Shown here one piece after another: positions 7,981 to 17,769 of a stretch of 64,000 bases of DNA. The stretch lies in the NCBI GenBank assembly GCA_022844345.1, contig JALHLU010000002.1:475028-539027 (forward strand), read 5' to 3'. Every line of letters starts with the position of its first letter. The first letter of the stretch is position 1. The stretch comes from Hyphomonadaceae bacterium (GTDB lineage: Bacteria; Pseudomonadota; Alphaproteobacteria; Caulobacterales; Hyphomonadaceae). A program made the position numbers and the translations under genes. The notes beneath the pieces are model-generated. The model saw only the letters and a program-made list of their open reading frames with translations. It had not been told where the DNA came from and made no database searches.

Positions 7981-9333
7981 ATGCGCAAGGCGATAGCTGC
8001 CTCGATGGGCCTGATGGCGAGCGCTTGCGCCGGCCTGCCAGATACAACGCCGATCAACCATCCGCTGTCGGCCGCTCCGGCGCCGATCGTGCGGGACATG
8101 GGAATCGAGGGCGACGCCATCGCGCTGGCCTTTTCCGGCGGCGGAGCGCGGGCGGCGTCGTTTTCGCATGGCGTGTTGCTTCAGCTGCGCGACATGAAGG
8201 ATCGCGACGGCAAACCACTCCTTGATCGCGTAGCCCTGATCACGGCCGTCTCAGGCGGCGCCATTACCGCCGCGCATTTCGGGCAAGCCGGCCCCGAGGG
8301 GCTCGAGGGTTTCCGTTCTGCGGCGCTCGATCATGACTGGCAGGGCCAGCTGCACACCACCTGGATGTCGCCGCAGAACTGGGATCGCCTCTTGCAGGGC
8401 GGGCTCAACGGCCCCGACAAGCTGGCGAGCTGGCTCGACCGGAACATCTTCAACGGCAAGCAGATGCGCGACATGCGCGCAAAGCCCCAGATCATCATCA
8501 ACGCAACCGACCTCTACACCGGCGCGCCATTCGCCTTCGCCCCGCCCTGGTTCGAGGCAATCTGCAGCGACCTGGGCAGCGTCCGGATAGCCGATGCCGT
8601 CGCAGCCTCCATGTCAGTGCCGATCGCCTTCCGGCCTGTGGTGCTGCAGACCTTTCCGGAAGACTGCCCGCTGGGCCTGTCGCAATGGGTGGACAATAAG
8701 CTGCGGGATCGGAAGGCCCCTGTCCTGCTCAAGGAGACGGCGCGTTCGTTCCGCTTTTTCAGGGACGCCAATCGCATGTCTCACCTCCACCTCACCGATG
8801 GCGGCGTGGCGGATAATTTCGGCGTGTCGAGCTTCGTGACGTTGAACGCGGCGGGCGGCGGGCCGCATGCGCCCTTCTCGCCGAGCGATGCCGTGAAGCT
8901 GCGCCGGCTGACCTTCGTGATCGTCAACGCCGAGCGCCCGGTCGATGGCGATTGGGCGCGCGAACAGGCTGGCCCAGACGGACCGGAACTCATCGCAACA
9001 GCACTCAGCATCGCAGTGAACGCTCCCAAACGCGCGGCCGCAGACGCCTTCGAAGGGTTTCTCGACGATTGGCGCGACGACCTCGTCAAATGGCGCTGCA
9101 ACCTGGAGCTCGAGGAAGCCACAGCGCTCGGCGCCGGTCCCGACTGGACCTGCGGCGGCGTCGAGATCGTGTTCGACATCATCTCGTTCAGCGATCTTGG
9201 CGATGCGAAGGCTGCGCGCCTTGGCTCTGCCGAGACTGCCGTCAGCTTGCCGGCCGACCTGATCGATGACCTGATCGCGGGCGGGCGCGCAGCAACGGCG
9301 TGGAACGATGCATTCCTCGCATTGACGCGCTAG
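7981..9333 (+). CDS. patatin-like phospholipase lipoprotein
   Basis: A 450-residue patatin-fold hydrolase. Residues 1-16 form a short signal with lipobox ASAC (Cys16). The oxyanion loop GGGARA is at 53-58, the likely nucleophile is S91 in AVSGGA, and the catalytic Asp is in TDGGVADN. The usual GxSxG is therefore changed to AVSGG, as in a subset of patatins. It is probably a periplasm-facing lipase or acyl hydrolase; the substrate is unknown. SD-like GGGGAGGGAC lies upstream. It ends 4 bp from the convergent pbpC stop. Confidence 0.8.
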   Translation: MRKAIAASMGLMASACAGLPDTTPINHPLSAAPAPIVRDMGIEGDAIALAFSGGGARAASFSHGVLLQLRDMKDRDGKPLLDRVALITAVSGGAITAAHFGQAGPEGLEGFRSAALDHDWQGQLHTTWMSPQNWDRLLQGGLNGPDKLASWLDRNIFNGKQMRDMRAKPQIIINATDLYTGAPFAFAPPWFEAICSDLGSVRIADAVAASMSVPIAFRPVVLQTFPEDCPLGLSQWVDNKLRDRKAPVLLKETARSFRFFRDANRMSHLHLTDGGVADNFGVSSFVTLNAAGGGPHAPFSPSDAVKLRRLTFVIVNAERPVDGDWAREQAGPDGPELIATALSIAVNAPKRAAADAFEGFLDDWRDDLVKWRCNLELEEATALGAGPDWTCGGVEIVFDIISFSDLGDAKAARLGSAETAVSLPADLIDDLIAGGRAATAWNDAFLALTR

Positions 9334-9337
9334 GCGC

Positions 9338-11479
9338 TCAGCCGCCTGGCGACATCACGCGCACACGCGCCTTGGTGGTCAGCCCCGCCTCGTCCACCAC
9401 CTGCACTTCGTAGAAGCCGGCGACCGCCGGCCGCCAAACCGTATCCCCCGCAACGTTGTGCGCCAGAGGCTTGCCGTCGACATACCAGGCGAGCTTGCCC
9501 CGTCCCTGCGCCGACAGGACGAACGAGGTGTGCTCGCCATCCTTCCAGACTTCAGCGCCATCGGGCGGGAAGAAAATTTCAGGCGGCGCATTCTGCCGGT
9601 CGAACCGCGCAAGCGCCGACGGCGGCGCGTGCGATCCCGGCATGTCCTCGCGCAGGCTCGGCCCGGTCGAGCGCGCAGGCAACACGCGGCCGATGGCGTC
9701 GTACACGTCAAACAATGTCGGCAGCGCTGCGTCGCGCCCCGTCACTCCGGGCCTCGGCCCTGAATCGGCGCGGCCGATCCACACCACAACCGCATAGCCA
9801 TTGCCCGTGGCCGCAGCCCAGGCGTCACGAAAGCCGTAAGACGTGCCCGTCTTCGCCGCGATTACCGGGGCTTCCTGGGTCAGCATCGCCGGCATTCGCC
9901 CATCGGGGGCCGGCGCCTGCGCCAGGATATCGACGATCTGCCGCGCGGATTGCGCCGACATGATCTGCGTTGCAGGCGTCTTGGACGTTTTCGCCGCTTC
10001 ACGCTCTTCCTCGAGCCAGTGCAGCGGCAGCGCGCGCCCGCCGTCGCCGAGCGCCGCATACAACAGCGCAATGTCGCGCACCGTCATGCCCATGCCGCCC
10101 AGCGCGATGGCGAGGCCTGCATCATCGTCCGCCGCCAGCGGCATCGACAGGTCGGCGCCCGCAAACGCCAGCGCCGCCGCAAAGCGCTGCGCCCCGACAG
10201 CATCCAGCGCGGAGACGGCCGGAATGTTGAGCGAGTGTTGCAGCGCCTGCGCCACAGTCACGTCGCCCCGGAAGGTGCGATCGAAATTGTCCGGCCGATA
10301 ACTGGCATAGCGCCGCGGCGTGTCGGCGATGCGCGTGTCGGGCGCAGCCACGCCATCGTCGAACGCCAGGCCGTAGATGAAGGGTTTCAGCGTCGACCCC
10401 GGCGAACGCGGCCTGTCGGTGAGATCGATCCAGCCACCCAGCGAGGCGCGGTTGGCCGAACCCGCCGCTGCGCGCACTTCGCGCGTTGCGATGTCGACCA
10501 CCATGATCGCGGTCTGGACGCCATCGCGCGTGGGTCCGGCGGCGCGAAGGGCAAGTGCCTCAACCTCGCGCTGAAGGTTCAAGTCAATCGTCGTACGGAT
10601 GTTGTCGGGCGAAGTAGCACGCCCGAGCGCCTCCTCCGACGCATGCCAGGCAAGCTGGGGAAAGCCCTGCCGCTTCGGCGCGGGGTATTCGGCCGACTCC
10701 TTCGCAAGGTCGGCGGCAAATACGCCCTCTTCCGCAAGCCGCATCAGCACACGCTCGCGCGCCACGATGGCCGCGTCAGGCCGCAGGTCGGGCCGGCGCG
10801 CTTCTGGCGACTGCGGCAGCGCGATCAGCATGGCGATCTGGTCGGGCGAGAGATTGTCGGGCTCCCGCCCGAAATAGGCCCACGATGCCGCCCGGACGCC
10901 CTCGAGGTTCCCGCCATAGGGCGCCAGCGTCAGATAGAGTTCGAGGATCTCATCCTTGCTCAGCCGCCGTTCGAGCTGCCAGGCGCGGAACGCCTCGATC
11001 GCCTTCGAGAAGATGTTGCGCGGCCTAGGCTCCAGCAGTCGCGCCGTCTGCATGGTGATGGTCGAACCGCCCGAGACGATCTGCCCGGACGAAACCAGCG
11101 AGCCCCCCGCCCGCGCCAGCGCCAGAAAATCGACACCGCCATGGTCACGGAAGCGCTTGTCCTCGTAGGCCAGAAGCGCTTCGACGAAATCGGGATCGAT
11201 TTCATCAAGATGGGCGCGCATGCGCCACTTGCCGTCCTCGACCGGAAATACGCGCATCACCGCGCCACGCCGGTCCATCACCACGCCCGAGATGATGTCG
11301 CCCCGCTGGATCGGCGGCGGCAGCAGCCAGTCAAGCGCGACCAACGGCACGAGCACGTAAAGGACAACAAGCCCCGCGCGCCGCCACCATTCCTCGGGCC
11401 ACCAGAAGCGAAACCTCCAGCCCTCGGGCGGCTTCAACCGCCCAAGGAAACCGGAAGTCCGTTTCAGCCAGTCAGGCAT
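9338..11479 (-). CDS. pbpC: penicillin-binding protein 1C (glycosyltransferase/transpeptidase)
   Basis: A 713-residue class A PBP. One membrane anchor (about 36-53) is followed by a GT51 domain with catalytic E106 in EDKRF..HGG, then a transpeptidase domain with S362-TLK, S416-LN and K543-TG. The C-terminal part (from about 600) is the beta-rich PBP1C-specific domain. It polymerises and crosslinks peptidoglycan in the periplasm. The start overlaps the stop of the alpha-2-macroglobulin gene by one base (TGATG), the classic pbpC/A2M pairing. Confidence 0.96.
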   Translation of the reverse strand: MPDWLKRTSGFLGRLKPPEGWRFRFWWPEEWWRRAGLVVLYVLVPLVALDWLLPPPIQRGDIISGVVMDRRGAVMRVFPVEDGKWRMRAHLDEIDPDFVEALLAYEDKRFRDHGGVDFLALARAGGSLVSSGQIVSGGSTITMQTARLLEPRPRNIFSKAIEAFRAWQLERRLSKDEILELYLTLAPYGGNLEGVRAASWAYFGREPDNLSPDQIAMLIALPQSPEARRPDLRPDAAIVARERVLMRLAEEGVFAADLAKESAEYPAPKRQGFPQLAWHASEEALGRATSPDNIRTTIDLNLQREVEALALRAAGPTRDGVQTAIMVVDIATREVRAAAGSANRASLGGWIDLTDRPRSPGSTLKPFIYGLAFDDGVAAPDTRIADTPRRYASYRPDNFDRTFRGDVTVAQALQHSLNIPAVSALDAVGAQRFAAALAFAGADLSMPLAADDDAGLAIALGGMGMTVRDIALLYAALGDGGRALPLHWLEEEREAAKTSKTPATQIMSAQSARQIVDILAQAPAPDGRMPAMLTQEAPVIAAKTGTSYGFRDAWAAATGNGYAVVVWIGRADSGPRPGVTGRDAALPTLFDVYDAIGRVLPARSTGPSLREDMPGSHAPPSALARFDRQNAPPEIFFPPDGAEVWKDGEHTSFVLSAQGRGKLAWYVDGKPLAHNVAGDTVWRPAVAGFYEVQVVDEAGLTTKARVRVMSPGG

Positions 11480-14400
11480 CAGTTCCGCTTCGAAACCTGG
11501 ATCGTCTGCGAGCCCGTCCGCGCGAACGTCGCCGGATTGTACATGTGCTCTGCGACAACACCCGGCATCGTGAACATGCCCGGCGTCACCACGCGAACCA
11601 TGTAGGCAAGCGTGACGCGGCGCTGGTCATAGAGGTCAAGCGCCGCAACGAACCTGTCGTCTCGCGCCTCCGCGATGTCCGGATAGGCAAGCTCGCCGAG
11701 GAAGCTGTAGGCCCCCGTCGGGCCTGCATCTTCCGGCCGCAGCACAGCCTCGATCTCGAAGCCGGCTGGCAGCAGATCCGCCACCACAAGCGGCGTCCGG
11801 CGCATCTCGGACGAAGCGACCGAAATCGCGACGATCACACGATCACCCTGCGTGAATGACGTGCCGCTGATCGGCGATCCGCCTGCTGTCCAGAGCTGTT
11901 TCGAGGCAACGAGCCCGTCAAAGGCCGGAGGCGGGGCGGAGGCAGGCGCGCCACGCGAAACCGCCGTCACCCAAAGTTGGCCAGCGCCGCCATTGGTGAA
12001 GCTCGGCGGCGAGTTCATCTGCGCGCCCGTCAGGCGATAGACGCCGGAGGACACCGCAGTCGCCTGGCCACCCACCGTGACGGTCGGGCCGGCCTGTCCG
12101 CCTGAAAGCGCATTCGCCGCGAGGAGGAGGAAAGACTTCTCCTGCGTCGTCAGCCTGTCGGGTTCCGGCAGGTCCTGCGCCACACGCTGCGACAGCCGCG
12201 CGACACGGTCAGCCTGTTTGGCTTCCTGCGCCAGCGCAAGCACGCCAGCGAGGTCGCGACGGGGCGTCTGATAGTAGTCGCCCGAGTTGCTGTAGCCGAT
12301 CGCAGCCTCAGCCTGGTCGAAGGCCGATTTTGCACGGGCATTGTCGCCGATCATGTAGAGAGCGGCGCCGATATGCGCGCGGGCAAGCGGGCTGCCAATC
12401 GACGACAGCTTGTCGTCATGCAGATAGCGCAGGCGCGCGCGGTCCATGCGGCCGGCCTTGGCCAGCACATAGGCGGCATAGGCCACTGCGCGGTCCATCA
12501 GCTGGGTCTGCGTGTCTGTGTGCCAGCGGCTTTCGTACACCTCGAAGTCATAGCCGGACGAGTAACGCGACTCGCGCACGGCAAACTCCTCGAGGGCGTC
12601 ATACGCCTTGTCGAGCGCCGCTTCCGGCACCACGAAACCAGCCGCCTTCGCCCGGTACAGGAAGTCTGTCGCGTAGGCGCCGAGCCACGGGCTTGCGAGG
12701 CCATCGCCCGTGCGCCAGAGACCGATCGCCCCATCCGATCCCTGACGATTCAGCAGGGTCGAGACGGCTTCCTGGATCTGGTTCTTCAGATCCGCCGGCG
12801 TTTTCCGGCCGGCCAACGCGGCGATGTAGTTGGCATAAAGCAGCGGCATCGCCCGGCTGGTGATCTGTTCGGTACAGCCATAGGGATATTGCTCCAGCGA
12901 CTCGAACAGGGCCGCTGCGTCCATCGGGATGGGCGAGAACGACACCTGCACATAGGACGAGCCGGGCACGAACGAAGCCAGCGAGTCCGCCGCAGGCGAG
13001 AATGCCTGTCCCGGCTGCAGCGTCGTTCGAACAACATAGCTTGCCGGCATCCACGCCGAACGCGTCTGGATCGGATAGGACCGCGAGACGGCATAGCCGC
13101 CCGGACCCGTCAGATTGAACGACACGGTCGAAACACCCTCAGCCGAAGCCGAGAAGGCGGCACTCAGGTCCTGCCGTTGTCCACGCTGCAGTGTGGCGTT
13201 GAGCTGCCCCGTCGACGCCCGCACAGGCGCAGAAGCCTGGATCGCGGCGGCGTAAGCCCCCGGCTGTCCCTCGACGTTGTCGACGGTCAGTGTCGCGGTG
13301 ACGGAATCCCCCGGCGCAAGGAAGCGCGGCAACGCCATGAGCGCAGGTACAGCATCGCGTACCGTGACCGGCTTGGCGGCCGAGCCAACGCCAGCGTCAG
13401 ACCACGCCACAGCCATGACCCGCAGCTGGCCGTTGAAGGCCGGCACATCGAACGTGACGCTCGCCTTGCCGCCGCTCAGCTTCACAGGCGCAGACGTCAG
13501 TACGACCGACTGCGTCGGCACGACGGTCAGACCCGCCCCGCCAATCTGGTCGCCGCCCTGGCGAACGCTGCCCGCAGCTCCCTGGTTGGGATCAAGCAGG
13601 CGGCCATAATCGTCGCGCAGCTCGACACCCAGGCGGCGCTTGCCAAAGAAGTAGGCGGCCGGATCAGGCGTCGCATGACGCGTCAGCGCGAGGATGCCCT
13701 CGTCCACCGCCACGATCTGCACGAACGCGCCTTCTGACGGGCCTGTCGCGGTGACGTTGACGGTCATCTTGGCGTTCGGCCGCTGCACCTCAGGCGCAGC
13801 AATATCGAGCTTGAACGTGCGGGAAGACACGTCGACCGCCACGTGGCTGACGCCAACCGCGCGGCGCGGCTTTGGCGTCTTTACGGCGTCGCGCGGCGTA
13901 TAAACCGTCGCCATGATGTAGACGCCAGCACCCCATTCGCGCGTGACGGGGAACTTGATGTTGACGCCCTTGTTGGCTTCCACGGTGATGGTTCGCGTGG
14001 TGATCACGTTCTCGGACGCGACCACGATCTCCGCCTCGCCCGAATAGGGGGGCATGATCGTGACATCGACGTCCTGGCCCACGGCCGGCATCTTGTCTGG
14101 AACCTGCACACGCACGCGGTCCGGCGCTTCGACGCCATCCTGCGGCTGGCCGCCCCATCCAGACCAGAAGCCGTAGGAGGCTTCACCGCCATTGGCTTCC
14201 TCGGTTAGGTAGATTTCAAAATCGCCATAGTCGAGCGCGCGCGTCTTCAGCGTGCCCTTCTGACCCTCGGCAATGTTCAACCGTCCGGTTTCGAGTTCGA
14301 CAACCCGCCGCGACTGGCGCCACTGCCAGGCGCCGCCGCTCTCACGATACCAGTCATACTTCCAGTCGATCCGCACGAGGCGCCAGTTGATGCTGGCCGC

Positions 14401-16389
14401 CTTGAGGGCGCCGGTGCGATCCACCGACACAACCTCGAAGCTGGCCGACTCACCCTCCTTCGACGAGCGGTCCTCGAACGCCGGCTTCATGCCGACATAG
14501 CGCGCCTCCGGCCTGTAGGCGATCCGGACATCGTCGCGCACGGCGCGCCCGCCGGGCTCGATCGCAGCCAGCACGGCGCGCAGGCGCAGCGGGCGGCTCG
14601 ATTCAGAATTGTCGGCCGCGCGTGGGTCGAGCGTCAGCACAGCCCGTCCCTGCGCATTCGTCATCGCCGTGGCGAGGTCGAAGGCGGATTCGCGAAACTG
14701 CTCGTCGTGACGTCCGAAGGAAAAGCCCTTGAGATCGGGGAACGGATTGGGATCGGACTCGACGCGAACATTGCCTTCCACGGGAAGATCAGCGCCGGGA
14801 GCGCCGTAATAGAAGCGCACGTCAGACGTGATCGGGCGTGACTCGCCCTCCCGCATCGGCGCGGCCGTGTCGGCTTGCAGTTTCAGCTCGATGCGCTGGG
14901 GAACAAAGTCCTCGACCGCAAACGATTCAGACCCGACGACGCCAACGCCATCAATCTCGGTGGCAATGCGCCACGCGCCGCGCGCGGCCGTCTTCGGCAC
15001 CGGGAAGGGATAAGTGACGGCGCCATTGTAGGACTTCGTGTCCTTGAAGCGCTGCCGGCCCGCCTCCAGCCCGTTCGGGCCATAGACGACAACCGATCCG
15101 GCCCTGTTGCTCAGCGCAACGACCGAAGCATCGCGGATGATCGCGCTGATATGAACCGTCTCGCCGGGACGATAGACGCCGCGCTCGGTATACACGAACG
15201 CATCGGCTTCCTGCGCCGGGGCGCGGCCGCTGATGTCACGTTCGGTCAGGTCGACCGGCGAGCGGTCAAGATCGAGGATCGCAAAGTCGCCATTGGGCGC
15301 ATAAGCCATCAGGACGCGCGGAGCGACATTGCCTTCCCCGCTCATGATCGGCCCCGAGAAGCTCACGCGGCCCGTCGAGTCGCTGTCGCCACGCGCGAGG
15401 ATTTCGTTGTTGCGCGCGACCAGCTCCAGCTTCACTCCCGAGACAGGCTTGGCCGACTGCAGCGAGCGAACCGTCGCCATCATGCCGTTGGTGCCTGAAT
15501 AAGTGGTGATCGCAAGATCGGTGATCACGAGCCAGCGCTTGGCGCGCGCCGCCGAGTTGGGCACATCGCCAGAGGCGTCGATCTGGTCGAGCTCGACGAA
15601 GTACGCGCCCGGCTGCAGCCGCGGGATCGCCGTGGCGATCGGGAACACGGTCGTGGTGGCGGAGTTGGGCGATCCCGGCGTATCGATCTCGCCGGTCCAC
15701 AGCTGCTCGGCCACGTCATAGACTTCGGAATTGTAGTCCATATACCCCCAGCCGCCCGCGCTGTGCGAATAGCCCTGGGTGATCGTCTTGAAGGCCAGCG
15801 CGCGATCCGTGATGCGCGAGATGGTGACCTTCACCTTCTCGACGTTCACCGTCTCCAGCGCCAGTCCATCAGCATCGATGCGCGGCAGGATGACGCCATC
15901 GCCCTTGAAGCCGACATAGGCCGGCCGGTCGCCGAACGAGATTGTCACGCCTTCGTCGAACGCCAGCGAGCGGCCATCCGCCGACGGCAGGCCCGAACGG
16001 ATGCGCACTTCCCGGTCCTGCCCGAAATTGAGGCCGCCGAGGCAGAGATTGGCGCCGTCGGTCGACAGCGCGATCTGCGGACCGTCGCCCATATCGACAT
16101 AGGGGCGATAATCCGTCGTGGGGCTGAGCGTCGAGGAGAAGGCGAGGCAGGCGCGCGGCAGGTCGCCCGTCACGTCGATCGTGTAGCGCACGAATTCAAA
16201 CTCGCCCGAGCCGGCGGCGCGGCCGGCGCTGCCTTGCCGCGTTTCCATCTGCGGCCCCTGGTCTTCGCCCTTGACGCTGGCGGCCTGGTTGGGATCGCTG
16301 GTGGATGGCCCGCAGGCCTGTAGCGCGAGTGCAGTTAGTGTAATGGCGGCCGCGTACTTAAGCGCGCGCCAAGCCTTGTTCGTCCCCAC
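11479..16389 (-). CDS. bacterial alpha-2-macroglobulin lipoprotein
   Basis: A 1636-residue lipoprotein of the YfhM type (E. coli homologue about 1650 aa). The signal ends in lipobox ALQAC. A long array of macroglobulin beta-domains leads to the thioester motif YPYGCTEQ, with Cys1172 and Gln1175, in the alpha-helical TED domain. Such proteins are thought to trap proteases that reach the periplasm, while partner PBP1C repairs the wall. The start chosen is GTG at 16389 because AGGAGG sits 5 bases before it; an in-frame ATG 14 codons upstream lacks such a site. It overlaps pbpC by one base. Confidence 0.94.
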   Translation of the reverse strand: MGTNKAWRALKYAAAITLTALALQACGPSTSDPNQAASVKGEDQGPQMETRQGSAGRAAGSGEFEFVRYTIDVTGDLPRACLAFSSTLSPTTDYRPYVDMGDGPQIALSTDGANLCLGGLNFGQDREVRIRSGLPSADGRSLAFDEGVTISFGDRPAYVGFKGDGVILPRIDADGLALETVNVEKVKVTISRITDRALAFKTITQGYSHSAGGWGYMDYNSEVYDVAEQLWTGEIDTPGSPNSATTTVFPIATAIPRLQPGAYFVELDQIDASGDVPNSAARAKRWLVITDLAITTYSGTNGMMATVRSLQSAKPVSGVKLELVARNNEILARGDSDSTGRVSFSGPIMSGEGNVAPRVLMAYAPNGDFAILDLDRSPVDLTERDISGRAPAQEADAFVYTERGVYRPGETVHISAIIRDASVVALSNRAGSVVVYGPNGLEAGRQRFKDTKSYNGAVTYPFPVPKTAARGAWRIATEIDGVGVVGSESFAVEDFVPQRIELKLQADTAAPMREGESRPITSDVRFYYGAPGADLPVEGNVRVESDPNPFPDLKGFSFGRHDEQFRESAFDLATAMTNAQGRAVLTLDPRAADNSESSRPLRLRAVLAAIEPGGRAVRDDVRIAYRPEARYVGMKPAFEDRSSKEGESASFEVVSVDRTGALKAASINWRLVRIDWKYDWYRESGGAWQWRQSRRVVELETGRLNIAEGQKGTLKTRALDYGDFEIYLTEEANGGEASYGFWSGWGGQPQDGVEAPDRVRVQVPDKMPAVGQDVDVTIMPPYSGEAEIVVASENVITTRTITVEANKGVNIKFPVTREWGAGVYIMATVYTPRDAVKTPKPRRAVGVSHVAVDVSSRTFKLDIAAPEVQRPNAKMTVNVTATGPSEGAFVQIVAVDEGILALTRHATPDPAAYFFGKRRLGVELRDDYGRLLDPNQGAAGSVRQGGDQIGGAGLTVVPTQSVVLTSAPVKLSGGKASVTFDVPAFNGQLRVMAVAWSDAGVGSAAKPVTVRDAVPALMALPRFLAPGDSVTATLTVDNVEGQPGAYAAAIQASAPVRASTGQLNATLQRGQRQDLSAAFSASAEGVSTVSFNLTGPGGYAVSRSYPIQTRSAWMPASYVVRTTLQPGQAFSPAADSLASFVPGSSYVQVSFSPIPMDAAALFESLEQYPYGCTEQITSRAMPLLYANYIAALAGRKTPADLKNQIQEAVSTLLNRQGSDGAIGLWRTGDGLASPWLGAYATDFLYRAKAAGFVVPEAALDKAYDALEEFAVRESRYSSGYDFEVYESRWHTDTQTQLMDRAVAYAAYVLAKAGRMDRARLRYLHDDKLSSIGSPLARAHIGAALYMIGDNARAKSAFDQAEAAIGYSNSGDYYQTPRRDLAGVLALAQEAKQADRVARLSQRVAQDLPEPDRLTTQEKSFLLLAANALSGGQAGPTVTVGGQATAVSSGVYRLTGAQMNSPPSFTNGGAGQLWVTAVSRGAPASAPPPAFDGLVASKQLWTAGGSPISGTSFTQGDRVIVAISVASSEMRRTPLVVADLLPAGFEIEAVLRPEDAGPTGAYSFLGELAYPDIAEARDDRFVAALDLYDQRRVTLAYMVRVVTPGMFTMPGVVAEHMYNPATFARTGSQTIQVSKRN

Positions 16390-16517
16390 GACGTCCTCCT
16401 GAGTCCCCAAACCCACTGTATCCGTGCGCAATCACATTATCTTAGCGCGGCCGTGATGAAAGGTCGCTCGCGACGAAAACTGCTTAAATATCGTGAGTTT
16501 ATTTGCGGCCGGGAGGC

Positions 16518-16592
16518 TGGTGCCGGATGAGGGGATTGAACCCCCGACCTTCGGTTTACAAAACCGCTGCTCTACCGCTGAGCTAATCCGGC
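16518..16592 (-). tRNA. tRNA-Thr (anticodon TGT)
   Basis: A complete cloverleaf on the minus strand: acceptor GCCGGAT pairs with ATCCGGC, the D-arm begins TAGCTCAG, the anticodon TGT lies at 16558-16560 in the loop TTTGTAA, the T-arm contains GGTTCAATCC, and CCA is encoded (16518-16520). It decodes ACA and probably other ACN threonine codons. It lies 128 bp upstream of the alpha-2-macroglobulin gene on the same strand. Confidence 0.97.
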
Positions 16593-16795
16593 TGGCGTGC
16601 CCCTTGGAAAGAGGCGCCTGCAAACGGGGGAATAGGCGCCCTCCCGCAGGAGTGCAAGCCGGTTCGCGAATTCCGGCCGCTTATCCCAAATACCCGGCAT
16701 GCGCCACATTCCGTCACGGCCCGGCCATGCCCCCCGTCCCGCCCTGGAACCAGCCTTGCAGGCATCCGTATTACGCTGGCAGGCAGGAGGAAACG

Positions 16796-16981
16796 ATGAG
16801 CAGGGAGCGGTCGATGCAGCGGTTGAATATGCTCGCCCTGGCGGCGTTCCTGCTGGCCCTTGGCGCCTTCGTTTACGATACCGCGACCCCGCGGCCTGCC
16901 CGCATTGTTGCAGAGCTGACTGGACCGGCCGCCGCGACATCAGCGCTCGGTACGTCAACCGCCGCGAATCCAGCCAGCTGA
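16796..16981 (+). CDS. small single-pass membrane or exported protein (61 aa)
   Basis: A 61-residue open frame preceded by a strong ribosome binding site (AGGAGG, 5 bases before the ATG). Residues 9-27 form a hydrophobic helix (LNMLALAAFLLALGAFVY), followed by a short Ala/Thr/Pro-rich tail. No family is recognised. It could be a small membrane protein or one with an uncleaved signal. The good ribosome site and the neighbouring plus-strand methyltransferase gene, 84 bp downstream, support it being real. Confidence 0.5.
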   Translation: MSRERSMQRLNMLALAAFLLALGAFVYDTATPRPARIVAELTGPAAATSALGTSTAANPAS

Positions 16982-17065
16982 CGCAGACCCCGAAAGCCGA
17001 TCCACTCCGATCGCTGGCGCCGCTGCCTCTCCATGTTACAAGCCGCCCGCAGAAACGGGATTGTC

Positions 17066-17764
17066 ATGGACAAGAAAATTCTCGGCCGGATCTACAGCCG
17101 GTTGATTCACAAGTACTTCCTCAACGACATGTACCTCGACCTGCGTGTGCGCGCGAAGAAGGAATCCGTCGACTATATCGAGGCCAATCTCAAGGAGGCG
17201 ATGCTCTGCGCGGGCCGCCGGCCATTGATTGACCTCTGCATGAAACGCGAGAAGGAGGCCCATCTCGACGGCTTGATCCTCGAGTTCGGCGTCTCGGCCG
17301 GCGGCTCTATTCGTCAGATTGCAGGGCGCGCCAGCCCACGGCCAGTCCACGGTTTCGACAGCTTCACCGGCCTGCAGGAAGACTGGACCGGAACGCACGA
17401 GCAGAAAGGGCGCTACACCGTGCAGGGCAAGCTGCCCCGCGTGCCCCCCAATGTGAAACTTCACAAGGGTTGGTTCAACGAAACCCTGCCAGGCTTCCTG
17501 GCGTCCCATCCCGGCCATGTCAGCTTCGTCAACATCGACTGCGACACGTATGAATCGTCCAGCTATGTGTTGAAGCAGCTTGGCGACCGGATCCTCGAGG
17601 GGACGATCATCCTCTTCGACGAATACTACAACTACCCCAACTGGCGCGAACACGAGTACAAGGCGTGGCAGGAGTTCGTCGCTGAGAGGAAGCTGACATA
17701 TCGCTACATCGGCTTCTCCACGATGCGCCACCACGCTGCGGTTCAAGTCACGAAGATCGGCTGA
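17066..17764 (+). CDS. TylF/MycF-family class I SAM-dependent methyltransferase
   Basis: A 232-residue protein with the Rossmann SAM-binding strand LILEFGVSAGGSIRQIA, the acidic loop HGFDSFTGL, and the characteristic NIDCDTYESSSYVL block that carries metal-binding acids in TylF/MycF sugar O-methyltransferases. FDEYYNYPNWREHE near the C-terminus also fits this family. The substrate is probably a sugar or polysaccharide precursor, but no glycan genes adjoin it. The Met at 17066 is preferred to one 11 codons upstream because the conserved part begins there. It converges with the orphan gene at 17770. Confidence 0.78.
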   Translation: MDKKILGRIYSRLIHKYFLNDMYLDLRVRAKKESVDYIEANLKEAMLCAGRRPLIDLCMKREKEAHLDGLILEFGVSAGGSIRQIAGRASPRPVHGFDSFTGLQEDWTGTHEQKGRYTVQGKLPRVPPNVKLHKGWFNETLPGFLASHPGHVSFVNIDCDTYESSSYVLKQLGDRILEGTIILFDEYYNYPNWREHEYKAWQEFVAERKLTYRYIGFSTMRHHAAVQVTKIG

Positions 17765-17769
17765 CAATC

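Noticed and set aside
9950-11605. 551-codon plus-strand open frame
   Set aside because: Arg/His-rich shadow of pbpC; the opposite strand has full PBP1C motifs.
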